64,000 bases of DNA, taken from positions 65,475,666 through 65,539,665 of the forward strand of contig JAVIAB010000092.1 in the NCBI GenBank assembly GCA_032433765.1, in the 5' to 3' direction. Source of the stretch: Megaustenia siamemsis (lineage: Eukaryota > Mollusca > Gastropoda > Stylommatophora > Ariophantidae). The notes beneath the pieces are model-generated. The model did no database searches. It worked only from the letters and a program-made list of their open reading frames with translations, and was not told the DNA's origin. Both the position numbers and the translations under genes were made by a program. Below are positions 1 through 12,762 of the stretch, in pieces; positions within the stretch are counted from its first letter, which is position 1; each line of letters begins with the position of its first letter.

Positions 1-1551
1 AATGTGAAGATACGACTCAAGAAAGTTAAATATGAGCGCTGTGCGTAGAAATGAGAGAATTGGAAAATCGTCAAACTAGGCAAACAGTAATGAACAGATC
101 ATTCCGGTTCCTAGCAGATTGGATTCAGTCCAAAATCTCTAACATACCACTTGTAATTTGCAATTAACTTTTCCTTTTAAACGGTCAAGTGTTCGTACTT
201 TAAGAGTTAGTAATGGACTTGGTGTATCATTGTAATTTAATGAGTGGAACAAATCATGAACCAGGGCGAATCCTATACGATATTAGAAAATATTTATGGT
301 TACAGAAAAATACACGAGAAAGAACAATAAAAAAAACGGTTAGACGAACATAAAACCTATAAGAATGTAGAAACATCCATTATAAATACATATTGCTTGA
401 TACATGACAAGCGGTACAGCTATAAAAGCCTGGCATAGACCGAAAACTTCATTATTTGCTAATACGTGTGTTAGACATAACACGCTGACCTGAACACTTC
501 TTCATCATGAGCCTTGCAAGTGTGAAGGCTGGTAATGGCAGTTGACTGCACATGGTACGACTCAACTCATTAGAAAAGAATGATAATCTACGAACGTCAT
601 TTGGACTGTATTGTGTGTGATAACAGAAGAACCAGCACAAAACAGACACAAGTAATGAGTTTCGATATTAAATCAAACGTTAAATAAAAATATGGACTGG
701 TGGCAATTGCAAATATAGATCTCTTTGTCCAAGAGCACTTTGTTTCAGTGAAAATAGAAAGTTTCAGTGAATCTTCAAGACACTTCACTACTTCCAACTC
801 ATTTATTGCAACATATTTGCTTTCTGAAGCGTTTTTGTTTTATAACAATTTCCGATGAAAATGGATCATTTCATATCAAAACTCGCAATTATCTTTGAGC
901 TCTATTGAAAATAGCAAACTATTCCACACACGTAATCATCTGTCAGACTGTGATGTTTATTATTGAACTACGGGAAAGGTTTTCTATATTTTAATGTAAG
1001 TCCTGCATTCGATTTCGTGATTGAAATTCGCGTGCGTTAAATTGTGAGTCATTAATTGATTGGTTGGATAATAGAGTGATAGGTTAATTGGATGAGTGAA
1101 TATTCGACCCGCTAAAGTGAACGAATGAAGCACAAAGTCATGCAATCACTCAATGTAGCTTCTCTTAGTTAATTAATTGAAATGTTCAGTTGGACTATGA
1201 AGAACAGGAGCAATGATTGTATTGAGTTTCATTGTTTCTTTACGGATTGTTTCATATCACTAATTGGAGAGCTATAATTGCACCTATTTCAAAGAAAGAG
1301 AGTGAGAATATATGTGTCTTTATGTGTCTTTCATCAATTTGTAAAAGTAAATAAAGTCTAGTTCTACGTAGGGGAACGACATATTGAACAGTGACTTAGT
1401 ATTAAACAAAAACATGTGGAAGTAATCGTCCTTACTCGCTGTTATTACTTTAATCAGCTCAGCGTGTATCAAGTCATTCTTTGTTGTGTTGATCGACATG
1501 AGAGCGTACAGCCCGGAATGAATACGTGTTCACAACGCGTCAAACGTTCTA
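1..1551. other. No gene recognised
   Basis: AT-rich unique-looking sequence. Two short minus-strand ORFs (452-649, 597-797) have no recognisable motif. Confidence 0.6.
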
Positions 1552-2949
<1,398 letters not shown>

Positions 2950-3245
2950 TAGAAATGTGGTTTTACAGAAGAATATTGAGAATACCATGGACAGCTAAGA
3001 AGAATAATGAAAATGTTCTGAAAGAGGTCAAAGTAAAACGAGAGCTAATTTCTAATATTAGGAAGAAACAAACAATTGGAGAAATTGAAGGATGAAGAGA
3101 TAGAGGGAAGCAAATAGAAAAAATACCAGACAGCTCAAGAGAATGGCTAGGCAGAAGGTCAACAACAGAAATAATAAATAACTGTCGAGATTGAAAGTTG
3201 TGGAGAGACATGATCACCTATGCCAGAAGGCCCGGTGCTTGATGA
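2950..3245 (+). mobile_element. LINE 3' tail (family with TTGKIEG / RDRKLWRDMI end)
   Basis: Conceptual translation with breaks: EMWFYRRILRIPWT, NENVLKEVKVKRELI, a GEIEG stop RDRGKQIEKIPD, REWLGRRSTTEIINN and KLWRDMITYARRPGA. This is the C-terminal end after the reverse transcriptase of an RTE-like LINE. 5'-truncated copy; relatives at 31600, 34370, 39640 and 53660 are on the minus strand. Confidence 0.8.
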
Positions 3246-3431
3246 TTACATTACTATTGATGAACACATTTTACAATTGCCAACACACTATTCACACCAG
3301 TATACCAATATAGAAGGATTTTCATCTGTGTAATAGTAAGAGAGGCAGGAGCTGTATAGAAGAGTCAGTTCAAAGTTGAAATGGATTCATTCAAATTCCT
3401 AAATGTTTGGTTTATGTAAAGAATAAGTGGT

Positions 3432-4745
3432 GCTTTGGGCAGCACTTCAGTGGTTTGTTTATTTAAAGATCAATGTGTTACTTCAGCAGCACTTCAGTGG
3501 TTTGTTTATTTAAATATGAATGTGTTACTTCAGCAGCTTTTCACTGTTTGGTTCATTTAAAGATTAATGTGTTACTTCAGCAGCATTACATTGTTTGGTT
3601 TATTTAAAGATTAATGTGTTACTTCAGCAGCATTACATTGTTTGTTTATTTAAAGATTAATGTGATATTTCAGCGGCATTTCACTGTTTGGTTTATTTAA
3701 AGATTAATGTGTTACTTCAGCGGCATTTCACTGTTTGGTTTATTTAAAGATTAATGTGATATTTCCACGGCATTTCACTGTTTGGTTTATTTCAAGATTA
3801 ATGTGTTATTTCAGCAGCATTTCACTGTTTGGTTCATTTAAAGATGAATGTGTTGCTTCAACGGCATGTCACTGTTTGATTTATTTAAAGATTAATGTGT
3901 TACTTCAGCAGTATTTCACTGTTTGGTTTATTTAAAGATTAATGTGTTACTTCAGCAGAATTTCACTGTTTGGTTCATTAAAAAATTAATGTGTTACTTC
4001 AGCGGCATTTCACTATTTGGTTTATTTAAAGATTAATGTGTTACTTCAGCAGCATTACATTGTTTGATTTATTTAAAGATTAATGTGTTACTTCAGCAGC
4101 ATTTCACTGTTTGGTTCATTTCAAAATTAATGTGTTACTTCAGTGGCATTTCACTGTTTGGTTTATTTAAAGATTAATGTGTTACTTCAGCAGCATTATA
4201 TTGTTTGGTTTACTTAAAGATTAATGTGATATTTCAGCGGCATTTCACTGTTTGGTTTATTTAAAGATTAATGTGTTACTTCAGCGGCATTTCACTGTTT
4301 GATTTATTTAAAGATTAATGTGTTACTTCAGCAGCATTTCACTGTTTGGTTTATTTAAAGATTAATGTGTTACTTCAGCAGCATTTCACTGTTTGGTTTA
4401 TTTAAAGATTAATGTGTTACTTCAACGGCATTTCACTGTTTGCTTTATTTAAAGATCAATGTGATATTTCAGCGGCATTTCACTGTTTGGTTTATTTAAA
4501 GATTATTGTTTTACTTCAGCGGCATTTCACTGTTTGGTTTATTTAAAGATTAATGTGTTACTTCAGCGGCATTTCACTGTTTGGTTTATTTAAATATTAA
4601 TGTGTTACTTCAGCAGCATTTCACTGTTTGGTTTATTTAAAGATTAATGTGTTACTTCAGCAGCATTTCACTGTTTGGTTTATTTCAAGATTAATGTGTT
4701 ACTTCAGCGGCATTTCACTGTTTGGTTTATTTAAAGATTAATGTA
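3432..4745 (+). repeat. 47-bp minisatellite, about 28 units
   Basis: Unit gtttggtttatttaaagatt followed by aatgtgttacttcagcggca and tttcact. Variants: gtgatatttc for gtgttacttc, agcagc/agcggc, attaca for tttcac. The variants are scattered, with some neighbouring units sharing them. Confidence 0.95.
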
Positions 4746-6000
4746 AACTGTGTACTGTGACCAAACGTTCTCTGAACGGTTTAATTTAAAGAAGAGAGTG
4801 TTCTTTTTGCGTGTGAGCTGTTGTTGAAATATCTGCACTGTGCAACACCAAGCAATCATTTCTTTACAGTTAGTGCTGTCCTTTGTTACGTCACGTTAAT
4901 GTCATTACATATATATTATATCATTCATATAATATCACGCGAGACAGCATATGGGCTCAAAGAAATCAGTGGCTCATAGTCCAATGCTTGGGCTGGATAG
5001 GCGAACTACAACTGGTTAAGATCATATGCCACGCCCAAGCAGTTAACGTGAAAGGAAGCTAACTAGAATAGTAAATGACTAGATATCACAGACGGATTGC
5101 AATTCAGTTCTTAAAATGCCATCATTAGAACACACATATTTAAGCCTCAAACGTAAATATCACAGCTTGTTGTAAACTCCAACATGAAGTATCTGCGTCC
5201 ATTTAACGTGATCGCTGTAGTAAGTTAAAGTAAGTTTTCTCATGTAGTTTCATGTCATGTCTTCGCAATGTCTTTATCTTGAACTGTTTAGCACCTTCAT
5301 ATCGACTGTAGAGACACTTTCTATATACCGGCCATTACAAAGTGTACGCAGTAAGTTGTGTTTATGGCATTCAGAGCCTTTCGATCGCTGGACTAAACGT
5401 GTGCAAAAAAGTGTCCTCTACTAGTTGGTCCGAATATAAATTGTGTCTACATTTTTTAGCGCGCGCTTTTATATCGCGTGTATAGACTTATGAAAGTACT
5501 ATTCATAATAATGTATCCCAGCTAAATGTATTCATGTTTAGTGTCTTTGGGGCGCTTTTATGTAGTTTAGCTATCAATTTTGTTGCCTATGGCAGTGATG
5601 TTTCTAATAAATGGTAGTAAAGATAAATTAGCTAGCGTGAGTAGAAATCTATGAAAGGTGTTTCGTTTGATTGTTTTGTAGTGAGTAACTAAGCACGTTT
5701 GATGCCAATGGGAATAAGCCCTGCCTCAAACTTGGAACATGTTACCCTACTATTTTACGACATTCACACATGTGTGCGACCGTGTTTGGCGCCCATGTCT
5801 CGTTGTTTATTGGTCACGAGCTTCAAAGCGTCACCAGGACGTGTCTAAAAAGGGGTTGCAGTAGTTGTGTACGGCATTATAAAAGATTTATTACTTCTTA
5901 ATTGTAGTCAAATTATAGGTGTCGTACGCAATACACCCTGGAAGAGATTAAACTCAGCATCTATATGTATATATGTATAATAATGCCTGCCGACAGTTGC
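4746..6000. other. No gene recognised
   Basis: Mixed-composition, non-repetitive sequence between two minisatellites. No ORF above about 60 codons and no repeat matched elsewhere in the window. One of the better candidates here for unique regulatory DNA, but nothing specific can be shown. Confidence 0.5.
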
Positions 6001-6059
6001 TATATTGGTACATAAAAAGCTCTGGCATTCATGTATATCTCAATCTTTGAGTCTTTTCT

Positions 6060-6260
6060 ATCGTTATACTATCATGTTTATTTCCAACCATCTTTTCTGT
6101 CGATGTAGCGTCATGTTTATTTCCATTAGTCTTCCTGTCGATGTACTGTCATATCTATTTTCTCCCATCTTTTCCACCAATGTACTGTCATATGTATTTC
6201 CACCCGTCTTTTCTGCCGATGTACTGTCATTTTTATTGCAACCCGTCTTTTCAGCTGGTG
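6060..6260 (+). repeat. Degenerate 39-bp minisatellite, about 5 units
   Basis: Unit gatgtactgtcatatgtatt tccacccgtcttttctgcc. Because 39 is a multiple of three, a 186-codon ORF crosses it (6005-6565); I do not take it as a gene. Confidence 0.8.
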
Positions 6261-6576
6261 CTCTGTTTTCGCAACGGGGATCTAATATATCTCTCGATCA
6301 CGCAGCCGCTTCAGAGAAACAGCGCCGAACCAGGTGTCTTCAACTCAACGGCGTTGTGATTGTGTTTATAAGGCTTACCGCCCAGGGCGCAGTGAAAAGG
6401 AACAAGTTTTTGTGGTTTTTGTGGTTAAGGAACCACTGGACGCCTTCAACACCTAAGAAAACATCTTATGTACTTACTTTACTTCTACGTATAGGATTGA
6501 TTAATAGTAGAAAATTTATAACAATTATTTTAATTCAACAACACAAACAGAGCCTGCTGGTGTAGGTGGTCATGGA

Positions 6577-6680
6577 AATAAATAATAATAAATGAAAATT
6601 ATTATGGCGGGAAACTTCCGAGGCGATAGATCAGCGAATCATTTCAGGGGAAGAGCTATGGTGTAAATATAAACAAAAGA
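6577..6680 (-). mobile_element. SINE-B copy, 5'-truncated
   Basis: Plus strand gcgggaaacttccgaggcga ... aggggaagagctatggtgta matches in reverse the 3' half of the copy at 43058-43240 (cctcttcctctgaattgatt ... cgcctcggaagtttccctc), including the ttattattatt tail. Confidence 0.7.
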
Positions 6681-6729
6681 AAAGAAAATATACAGTACAA
6701 TGTAAGAAAATTGTTTTGCGATTAGTCTA

Positions 6730-6950
6730 CAAAGAATCGATTAGCTGTAGAGATTTGTGAAGAAAGTTGTGGAAAGTCATACAAATCATTTCATAGGGAG
6801 AGGTATGTTTACAACACTCAGAAAAACATTCACAAATAATCGACAACCGAAAAAAAGAACAACGATCAATAGACAGCCCGAAGTAGGATCGAACACATAC
6901 TCCTTGACAGAGTGCCTTGAACACGATCAACTAATCAACCGGTAGCTTAG
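6730..6950 (-). mobile_element. SINE-B copy with tRNA-like head
   Basis: On the minus strand: a head with tagttgatcgtgttcaaggc and B box tgtgttcgatcctac, then cgattatttgtgaatgtttt, gagtgttgtaaacatacctc, aaatgatttgtatgactttc. Same order as at 9885 and 43058. Confidence 0.65.
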
Positions 6951-8110
6951 TTGGTCGTGTGCCCTCATCATCATCGAGTGCCGTCTCCGCAATGAAGGAT
7001 GGCTACCATGGAGCGCCATTCTGCTCTGTCTCTTGCTTTGATGGTGCAGGTTGTTGTAGACTGATTTGTCCATCTTTTGATGTTACTCGTCCATGTTAGT
7101 CTTGGCTGCCTCTGCCTCTTTTACCTTGTATTTTCCCCTACAGGATTACTTTTAGTAGGCTGTTGTATCTTTTAACATGGCCCAAAAATCTCATTTGTCT
7201 TGTTTGAATTGTGTTTAGTAGTTCTCTTTTCATTTTTAGTTGTTTTAAGACTTCATCGTTTGCTTCCTTTTCCTTCCATCCAATTCTACCTATTCTTCTA
7301 TATATCCACATTTCAAAGGCTTCTATTCTCTATTCTGTTTTCTTCTCCAATGCCCATGTTTCTGCACCAATTGGAATATCGAGAAGATGTAACATTTTAG
7401 CCTTTTTGTTATTTGTTTTGATGTTAGTATGTTCTTCATGACATTAAAATTACTTTTTGCCATTCCTATTCTTTTGTTTATTTTAGTTGTACATTTTCCA
7501 CCACTGGTTATAGTATGTCCAAGGTAGTTGTAGTTCTGAACTGTATCCAGGTCTATTCCTTCAATTTTGATAACCATTTGTGGGTTTTGAGTATTTCCTT
7601 TGTTTATGATCATAGTTTAAGTCTTTTTGATATTCATATCTAGTCCATATTTTTTGCTTATAATGTTTATTTCATTAAGCAATTGTTGTAGATCTTTAGG
7701 ATTTTCTGCTAGTAGAACAGTATCATCAGCATATCTTAGGTTATTGATTATCTTTCCATTAATTTGTAGGTCTGGCATCTCTGTGATGTTTTTAAAGATT
7801 TGCTCAGTGTATAGATTGAACATGCTTGGTGATAGGATGCATCCCTGTCTTACTCCTCTTTTTATATTAATGGGTGTAGAGTTCTCTTTGTTATATTTTA
7901 TTATTGCTGTTTGCTCCCAGTATAGATTATATATTAGTCGTATGTCCATGTCATCTAGATGTATATCTTTTAGGCATTATATAAGTTGTTTGTGGTGTAC
8001 TCTATCAAAACTTTGGTGTAGTCTATGAAGCAGGCAAATATTGGTTTGTTTACTTCTGTGTACTTTTTGATAAATGTTCTCATGCAGAATATGGCTTCTT
8101 TTATCCCGCT

Positions 8111-8462
8111 TCTTCTCCTTCCTCTGCTTCTATCCTTCCTCCATTGCCGTTGGCGTCGAGGGGAGATACAATCTGCGATTCTTTGCTCTTCTGTTGGCCT
8201 CTTCTGGTGTTATCCCTCCTAGTGTCTCTGGTATTCCCTTTATCCATCTCTTTCTCGGTCTTCCTCTTAATCTGGCATTTTCGTAGCATTTGTTTATGGC
8301 TCTTTGAGTTATTGTTAGTTCTTTTTGTCTTGCTACGTGGCCGAACCATTTTATCTGTTGTTTCTTTATGTATTCGATAGCTGGTTCAATTTCGAGTTTC
8401 TTCCTCAGGTCGGTGTTTCTTACTCTGTCCATTAAGCTGTTTTCTGTCATTCTTCTGACATT
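8111..8462 (-). mobile_element. LINE 3' tail nested inside the RT of the 6965-9890 LINE
   Basis: The reading frame of the host LINE jumps from GFRKNSGTK to EAIFCMRTFIKK, which are adjacent in the family. Between them lies a different C-terminal tail: VRRMTENSLMDRVRN, PAIEYIKKQQIKWFGHVAR, RGRPRKRWIKGIPE, EEANRRAKNRRLYLPSTP. It ends in a purine-rich GAAGAAG-type tail. A TSD is visible: cttctttgtcccgct (8463-8477) against cttcttttatcccgct (8095-8110), with one substitution and one indel. A second copy of this tail family is at 56885-57490. Confidence 0.85.
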
Positions 8463-8993
8463 CTTCTTTGTCCCGCTATTTTTTCTAAATCCAAATTGCT
8501 GCTCATCTAATTCAGTATTGATTTTATTCTGAATCCTTTCTTGTATAACTTTTAGCAAAATTTTTGTAACATAGGTCTTTAGGCTTATTGTTCTAAAGTC
8601 ACTGCATTCAACAGCACCATTCTTTTTAGGCAATGCAATGAAATTGATGTTTTGGGTTTATTTGGTATGTATCCTGTGTGGTATATGTCGTTGCATATGT
8701 CTGTAATCACTTCAATGCCAAAATCTTCTAGTGCCTGTATCATCTCTATCTGCATGCTGTCAGGTCCTGCTGCTTTTCCCTTTTTCATAGCTTTTTCCAC
8801 CTCAGATTTTAAGATTTTATAGTCTGATGTACATTTTATAACTGGTTTCTTGTCCCTTTGATCATGAAATAGTTCTGTTATATATTCCTGCCATCTATCT
8901 ATAATATATTTATTGTCTGTTAGCATTTTTCCTTTTTTGTCTGCATCAACCTTTTGTGGCTTTTTTATTTTTATTAGTCATTTTCTTTATTTC

Positions 8994-9255
8994 GGAGCCG
9001 CGATAGCTCAGTGGTTAGTGAACAGGACTACAACGGACAAGAGGTAGGGTTCGATCCAAAATGACGGCTCCGGTTCACCCAGCCTTTAATGGGTACCATA
9101 TTTTTTTCTGGGAAAGTAAAGCAGCATGGGCGTAATACCGACCACATTACCCCATAAATCATGTGCCGAAGGTCTGTAAAATTTATGGTCACTAACACCA
9201 TATTCCCTATACGTCACTTGGCGTGACGGGGATACTTTACTTCTTTTACTTTTTT
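8994..9255 (+). mobile_element. SINE-A copy 1, full length, inserted in a LINE
   Basis: tRNA-headed SINE. The head has an A box (tagctcagtggttag) and a B box (ggttcgatcc), so RNA polymerase III transcription is expected. The body follows (ttcacccagcctttaatggg ... ggtcactaacaccatattcc), then a terminal small hairpin region (acttggcgtgacgggg) and a ctttac tail. The TSD attttctttatttc (8980-8993) / attctctttatttc (9256-9269) proves insertion into the minus-strand LINE after that LINE arrived. The family head can be folded as a tRNA with an eight-pair acceptor stem (GGAAGCCG/CGGCTTCC) in several copies. Confidence 0.92.
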
Positions 9256-9884
9256 ATTCTCTTTATTTCTGTATGCATTCTTCTTAAGTCTTGTTTGCTT
9301 TCCATAGTTTCTATTTCTATACATTTTTGGCTGAGCCAGTCTTCTTTTGCCTTTTTGCACATTTTGCGTATTTCATTATCTATTTTATTGTATTGGGCAG
9401 TGTTCTTCGCTTGTTTCCTTTCTTCCATTTTTTCTAAGATTGTGTTAGTTATCCATTTTTGTTTTTTGTTCTTTTCTCTTTTGGGTAAGGTGTCGCAGGT
9501 TTCTTGTATGCTTTTCTTTATGCATTGCCATTTGGTTGCTACTTTTTCATCAGGATTTTCTCTTCTGTATTGCTCAATTCATTCTTCTAGCAGTTTCTGG
9601 TATGTGTTGTTTAAATATATTGTATAGGTATCTTTAATATCTTTTTTATTTAAAGCTGCTATATCTAGTGGATTTGTTGATGAATTCGACTTTTGCTTGT
9701 TTCTCTTTAGTTTGCTTTTCATTTTAATCATTACAGGATTGTGATCAGAATTAATATCTGCTCCTGGGTAGGTTTTGGCTTTCTTTACGCTGTTACGGAA
9801 CCTTTCTTTTATCATTATGCAATCTATTTGATTCTCTTCTATCTCCAGGGCTTTTCCATGGGCAATGCGTGTATTCTAGCATTT

Positions 9885-10125
9885 GTTTTTCGTGGCAAGG
9901 CGCTGTGTCGAGATCTACGGGTTCGGTCCTGTTTCAGACTGTGAACTATTTAAAATTTTTTTTTTTCCTGTTGTTGATAATATGGAAATGTTTTCCGAGT
10001 GCTGTAAACATACCTCTTCCCCTGGAATGATTCGTAGGTGAACATGTCCACAACTTTCTAACTCTACATGTAATCGATTCTTTGTAGACTTCTCACAAAA
10101 CCATTCCCTTAGAATGAACATGGAA
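9885..10125 (+). mobile_element. SINE-B copy
   Basis: Head tcgtggcaaggcgctgtgtc, B box acgggttcggtcctg, then tgttgttgataatatgg, gagtgctgtaaacatacctc and gaatgattcgtaggtgaaca. It sits at the 5' edge of the 6965-9890 LINE. Confidence 0.7.
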
Positions 10126-10126
10126 G

Positions 10127-10200
10127 CCGGTGATAAGGATTGAACTGGACCTCTTGTCCCTACTAGTCCAGTACACTAACCATTAAGCTATCGCGGCTCT
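10127..10200 (-). mobile_element. SINE-A head fragment
   Basis: Plus strand gaagccggtgataaggattg ... cactaaccattaagctatcg ... cggctct is the SINE-A tRNA-like head in reverse, without the body. It directly follows a SINE-B copy (9885-10125). Confidence 0.75.
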
Positions 10201-10689
10201 CAATTTGTCCAATTGTCACAAAATATTCCAGCGGTTACCTTCTCATTGCATGGTAAAATGTGTACTGTTTCCTCCTGATGTTGGTAACAATTATTTGTGT
10301 ACCTTTTTATGAATATATACGTAGAGTCCTTATTTATTTGTTCATTATCACAATGCTCGGGCAGTGCACAAAAAGGCCACGATATTTTGTTCGTTTACAA
10401 ATAATGACATCAACTGTGCATGTGAATGAACTCAGCAGCACGGCGAGGGTGCATGACGTCATTTCAGGAAACTGTTTAGAAATATAAGAAAAAAATGATA
10501 GCAAGAATTTTAGTTTTGATGCTTTAACAGAGTAGTGGAATACAGCCTGCCCATTTTTATATTAAGCTCATATTAACTCAAGTTCTCAGCTTGAAATCGA
10601 ATTTGCATATTAAGTATATGCTCTCGGCCATACCTACCCTGATATCTGAGGTTGATGGTCAAAAATAATAAACTCGAACGCTGCTCATG

Positions 10690-10950
10690 AAGTTCAAACG
10701 GCGTGGCTGAGTAGTTAGTTCGTCGCTATTGATCAAGAAGATCCTAGTTCAGGTCCCGGCTGTGTCAATTTTGTTGCAGGTCGATATGACTTAGGGGTTT
10801 CAGCCCTTCATTATGGACCCCAGATATATATATTTTTTAAATACAATAAAGCGAGCTGGTGTAGTGCCGGCCACATTACGTATAAAATATGATGTTGTTC
10901 GTTGACAAAAATATGTAACTAACGCCATATTTTCCATTAGTCTAAGGTCT
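10690..10950 (+). mobile_element. Divergent SINE with another tRNA-like head and a SINE-A-like body
   Basis: Head: ggcgtggctgagtagttagt (A-box-like) and agttcaggtcccggc (degenerate B box). Body: gtagtgccggccacattacg ... gtaactaacgccatattttc, which aligns by eye to the SINE-A body (gtaataccgaccacattacc ... ggtcactaacaccatattcc). Suggests related SINEs with exchanged heads. Confidence 0.6.
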
Positions 10951-11141
10951 TTTATTTGATTATTTGCAAAATTGAAGAATACCTTAAACCAAATTACAGC
11001 GGCCCCTTGTACTGTCACTAATGTTAGTATATACATACATTCACAGAGAAGCCGTATATTTCTTAATGTATAAGCGTTTGTATTAAATACTTAAACGCTA
11101 TATTTTATATATTAAATTAACACTTTTCGTTTTTAATATAT

Positions 11142-11403
11142 ATATATATAAAGTAAAGTACCCCCGTCACGCCAAGTGGCGTATAGGGAATATGGTGTTA
11201 GTGACCATATATTTTACAGACCTTCGGCACATGATTTTTGGGGTAATGTGGTCGGTGTTACGCCCGTGCCGCTTTACTTCCCAGAAAAAAAAATCCGGTA
11301 CCCATTAAAGGCTGGGTGAACCGGAAGCCGTCGGTTGGGATAGTACCCTACCTCTTGTCTTTTGTAGTCCAGTTCACTAACCACTGAGCTATCGCGGCTT
11401 CCA
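11142..11403 (-). mobile_element. SINE-A copy 2, full length
   Basis: Same family in reverse. Read on plus it runs from the aaagtaaagtac tail through the gtcacgccaagtggcg hairpin, the body, and the head ending gagctatcgcggcttcc. The 13-bp TSD gtttttaatatat is perfect at 11129-11141 and 11404-11416, so the insertion is young or well preserved. The B box is damaged (gggatagtaccc in place of gggatcgaaccc). Confidence 0.93.
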
Positions 11404-11825
11404 GTTTTTAATATATGTCTTCATAAAATCACGTCATCATTTTATCATGATTATTAAACTTAGTTTAATTTGACGTGTGGTTATACGCTACAGATTATTT
11501 AACGGACAGCGACCATGTAGTTTTAGAATGGCTCACCACACACGCTAAAATTCTGGATACGCCACTGCCAAACATGGATCTAAATTTTGGAAATGGAAAT
11601 GCACCGGTTGAACATCCAGCAGTGTTCGGAAATTTAATGCTGCATTCGATATTGATAATGTTTTGACAGTTTTTATTTTGATATTTGTGTTTAATGTTAC
11701 ATTTTATTTTAAAATTGAGAAGCATGGCATGCCTATTTATAGACACAGCAAACAAGGTAATGGATTCAGCGTCGGAAGAGCTATCTTAAAGGCAACGAGT
11801 TTATGGGCACGTAATTATGAAAATA

Positions 11826-12110
11826 AAAAAAGAGGGAAAAAGTGGTATGGTATCAGCTTGGTGAGAAACAAAACAAAATTATAACGACCTTTAGGGGGAA
11901 GCAGGTCTTCATCTGGAACAGCAAACAACACAAAAATATATAAAGATATACACAGAAATCAACTACATGGCGGTAAAATATTTGACTATCAAAAAGAAAA
12001 TAAGTGACTTCCCTGCGGTCCGGAGCTTGGTCAGGCACCGACTAAACTAAAAGTGATTTTGCTGGCTGGCAGGGCGGACCTAGGTATGCAATACAATAAA
12101 AGGGAAGGGC
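11826..12110 (-). mobile_element. Penelope-associated repeat (related to 37657-38172)
   Basis: Plus gtgagaaacaaaacaaaatt, catctggaacagcaaacaac, acaaaaatatataaagatat, gacttccctgcggtccggag, cttggtcaggcac and ggctggcagggcggacctag all recur in order at 37670-37960. On the minus strand it lies downstream of the GIY-YIG remnant, separated by a LINE tail. Its ribozyme-like core (11883-11918) is mutated. Confidence 0.7.
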
Positions 12111-12325
12111 TTTAAAAATATGTGGACGTGGGTACAAGATATCAGACTCTCCTATAACTGAAAACGTAAATATAAGTTGAGTCCCAATAAGTTTATCCAC
12201 GTGGAAAATTGAATTACGTACCCAAGCGAACTCATAAATCTGTGTTTATCTGCAAGTATGGGAGTGAACACCTAACAGATGTGCACAACGCATGCGGTCG
12301 TGACCACACATTCATAAACGTATCA

Positions 12326-12560
12326 TCATCATCATCATCATTGAGTGCCGTCTCCGCAACGAAGGTTGGCTACCATGGAGCGCCATTTTGCTCTATCTCT
12401 TGCTTCGATGGTGCAGGTTGTCATCGGTTGATTTGTCCATCTTTTGATGTTACTCGTCCATGTTAATCTTGGTCTGCCTCTGCCTCTTTTACCTTGTATT
12501 TTCCCCTCCAGGATCACTTTCAGTAGGCTGTTGTGTCTTTTAACATGGCCTAAGCAACGT
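12326..12560 (-). mobile_element. LINE 3' tail (family of 6965-9890)
   Basis: Plus atcatcatcatcatcatt then gagtgccgtctccgcaacga and ggttggctaccatggagcgc ... ttttacattttaacatggcc-type end at about 12555. It sits between the Penelope-like coding remnant and its presumed 3' repeat. Confidence 0.85.
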
Positions 12561-12762
12561 ATACATTTGTATATATTACCTCAAAGCATATTTTTAAAAA
12601 TAAACAACCTAAGATGTCCAAAGGTGCCATTACACATGGAGACAAATATACACACATGTATAGTGCGGTAGCGCATTACAGTAAGAAATGTGGTGCAGGT
12701 ATCCTATGTGTATGTAAGCTATATACTCGTTCATGTTTTTGAGAGAACAGCACCCAACTGGA

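Larger units (their letters stand above)
6965..9890 (-). mobile_element. RTE-like LINE, 5'-truncated, degraded, with two nested insertions
   Basis: Non-LTR retrotransposon on the minus strand. In element order: C-terminal part of an APE-type endonuclease (IKERFRNS, YPGADINSDHNPVMIK, around 9815-9740, with the SDH catalytic motif); linker with WLSQKCIEIE (9428-9246); reverse transcriptase fingers (KGKAAGPDSMQIEMIQAL, 8926-8640); GYIPN; DEQQFGFRKNSGTK (about 8500-8465); FACFIDYTKVL (about 8050); GVRQGCILSPSMFNLY and the catalytic LRYADDTVLL (7949-7700); YNYLGHTITSGGK and KINKRIGMAKSNF (7613-7400); then the C-terminal stretch FEMWIYRRIGRIGW and GHVKRYNSL to about 7000. It ends in an (ATG)n tail on its own strand, seen as catcatcatc at 6967. 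The frame is broken many times, so it is inactive. A SINE (8994-9255) and another LINE tail (8111-8462) interrupt it. Clade assignment rests on motif memory; RTE is likely. Confidence 0.85.

Noticed and set aside
3432..4745. Possible CRISPR-like array
   Set aside because: The 47-bp units are contiguous, with no unique spacers; a eukaryotic minisatellite.
6005..6565. 186-codon ORF
   Set aside because: First half is a 39-bp degenerate repeat; the rest has no recognised domain or conserved composition.
8994..9070. Possible tRNA gene
   Set aside because: Head of a SINE: followed by the conserved SINE body and flanked by a TSD. The same holds for the other tRNA-like heads in the window.
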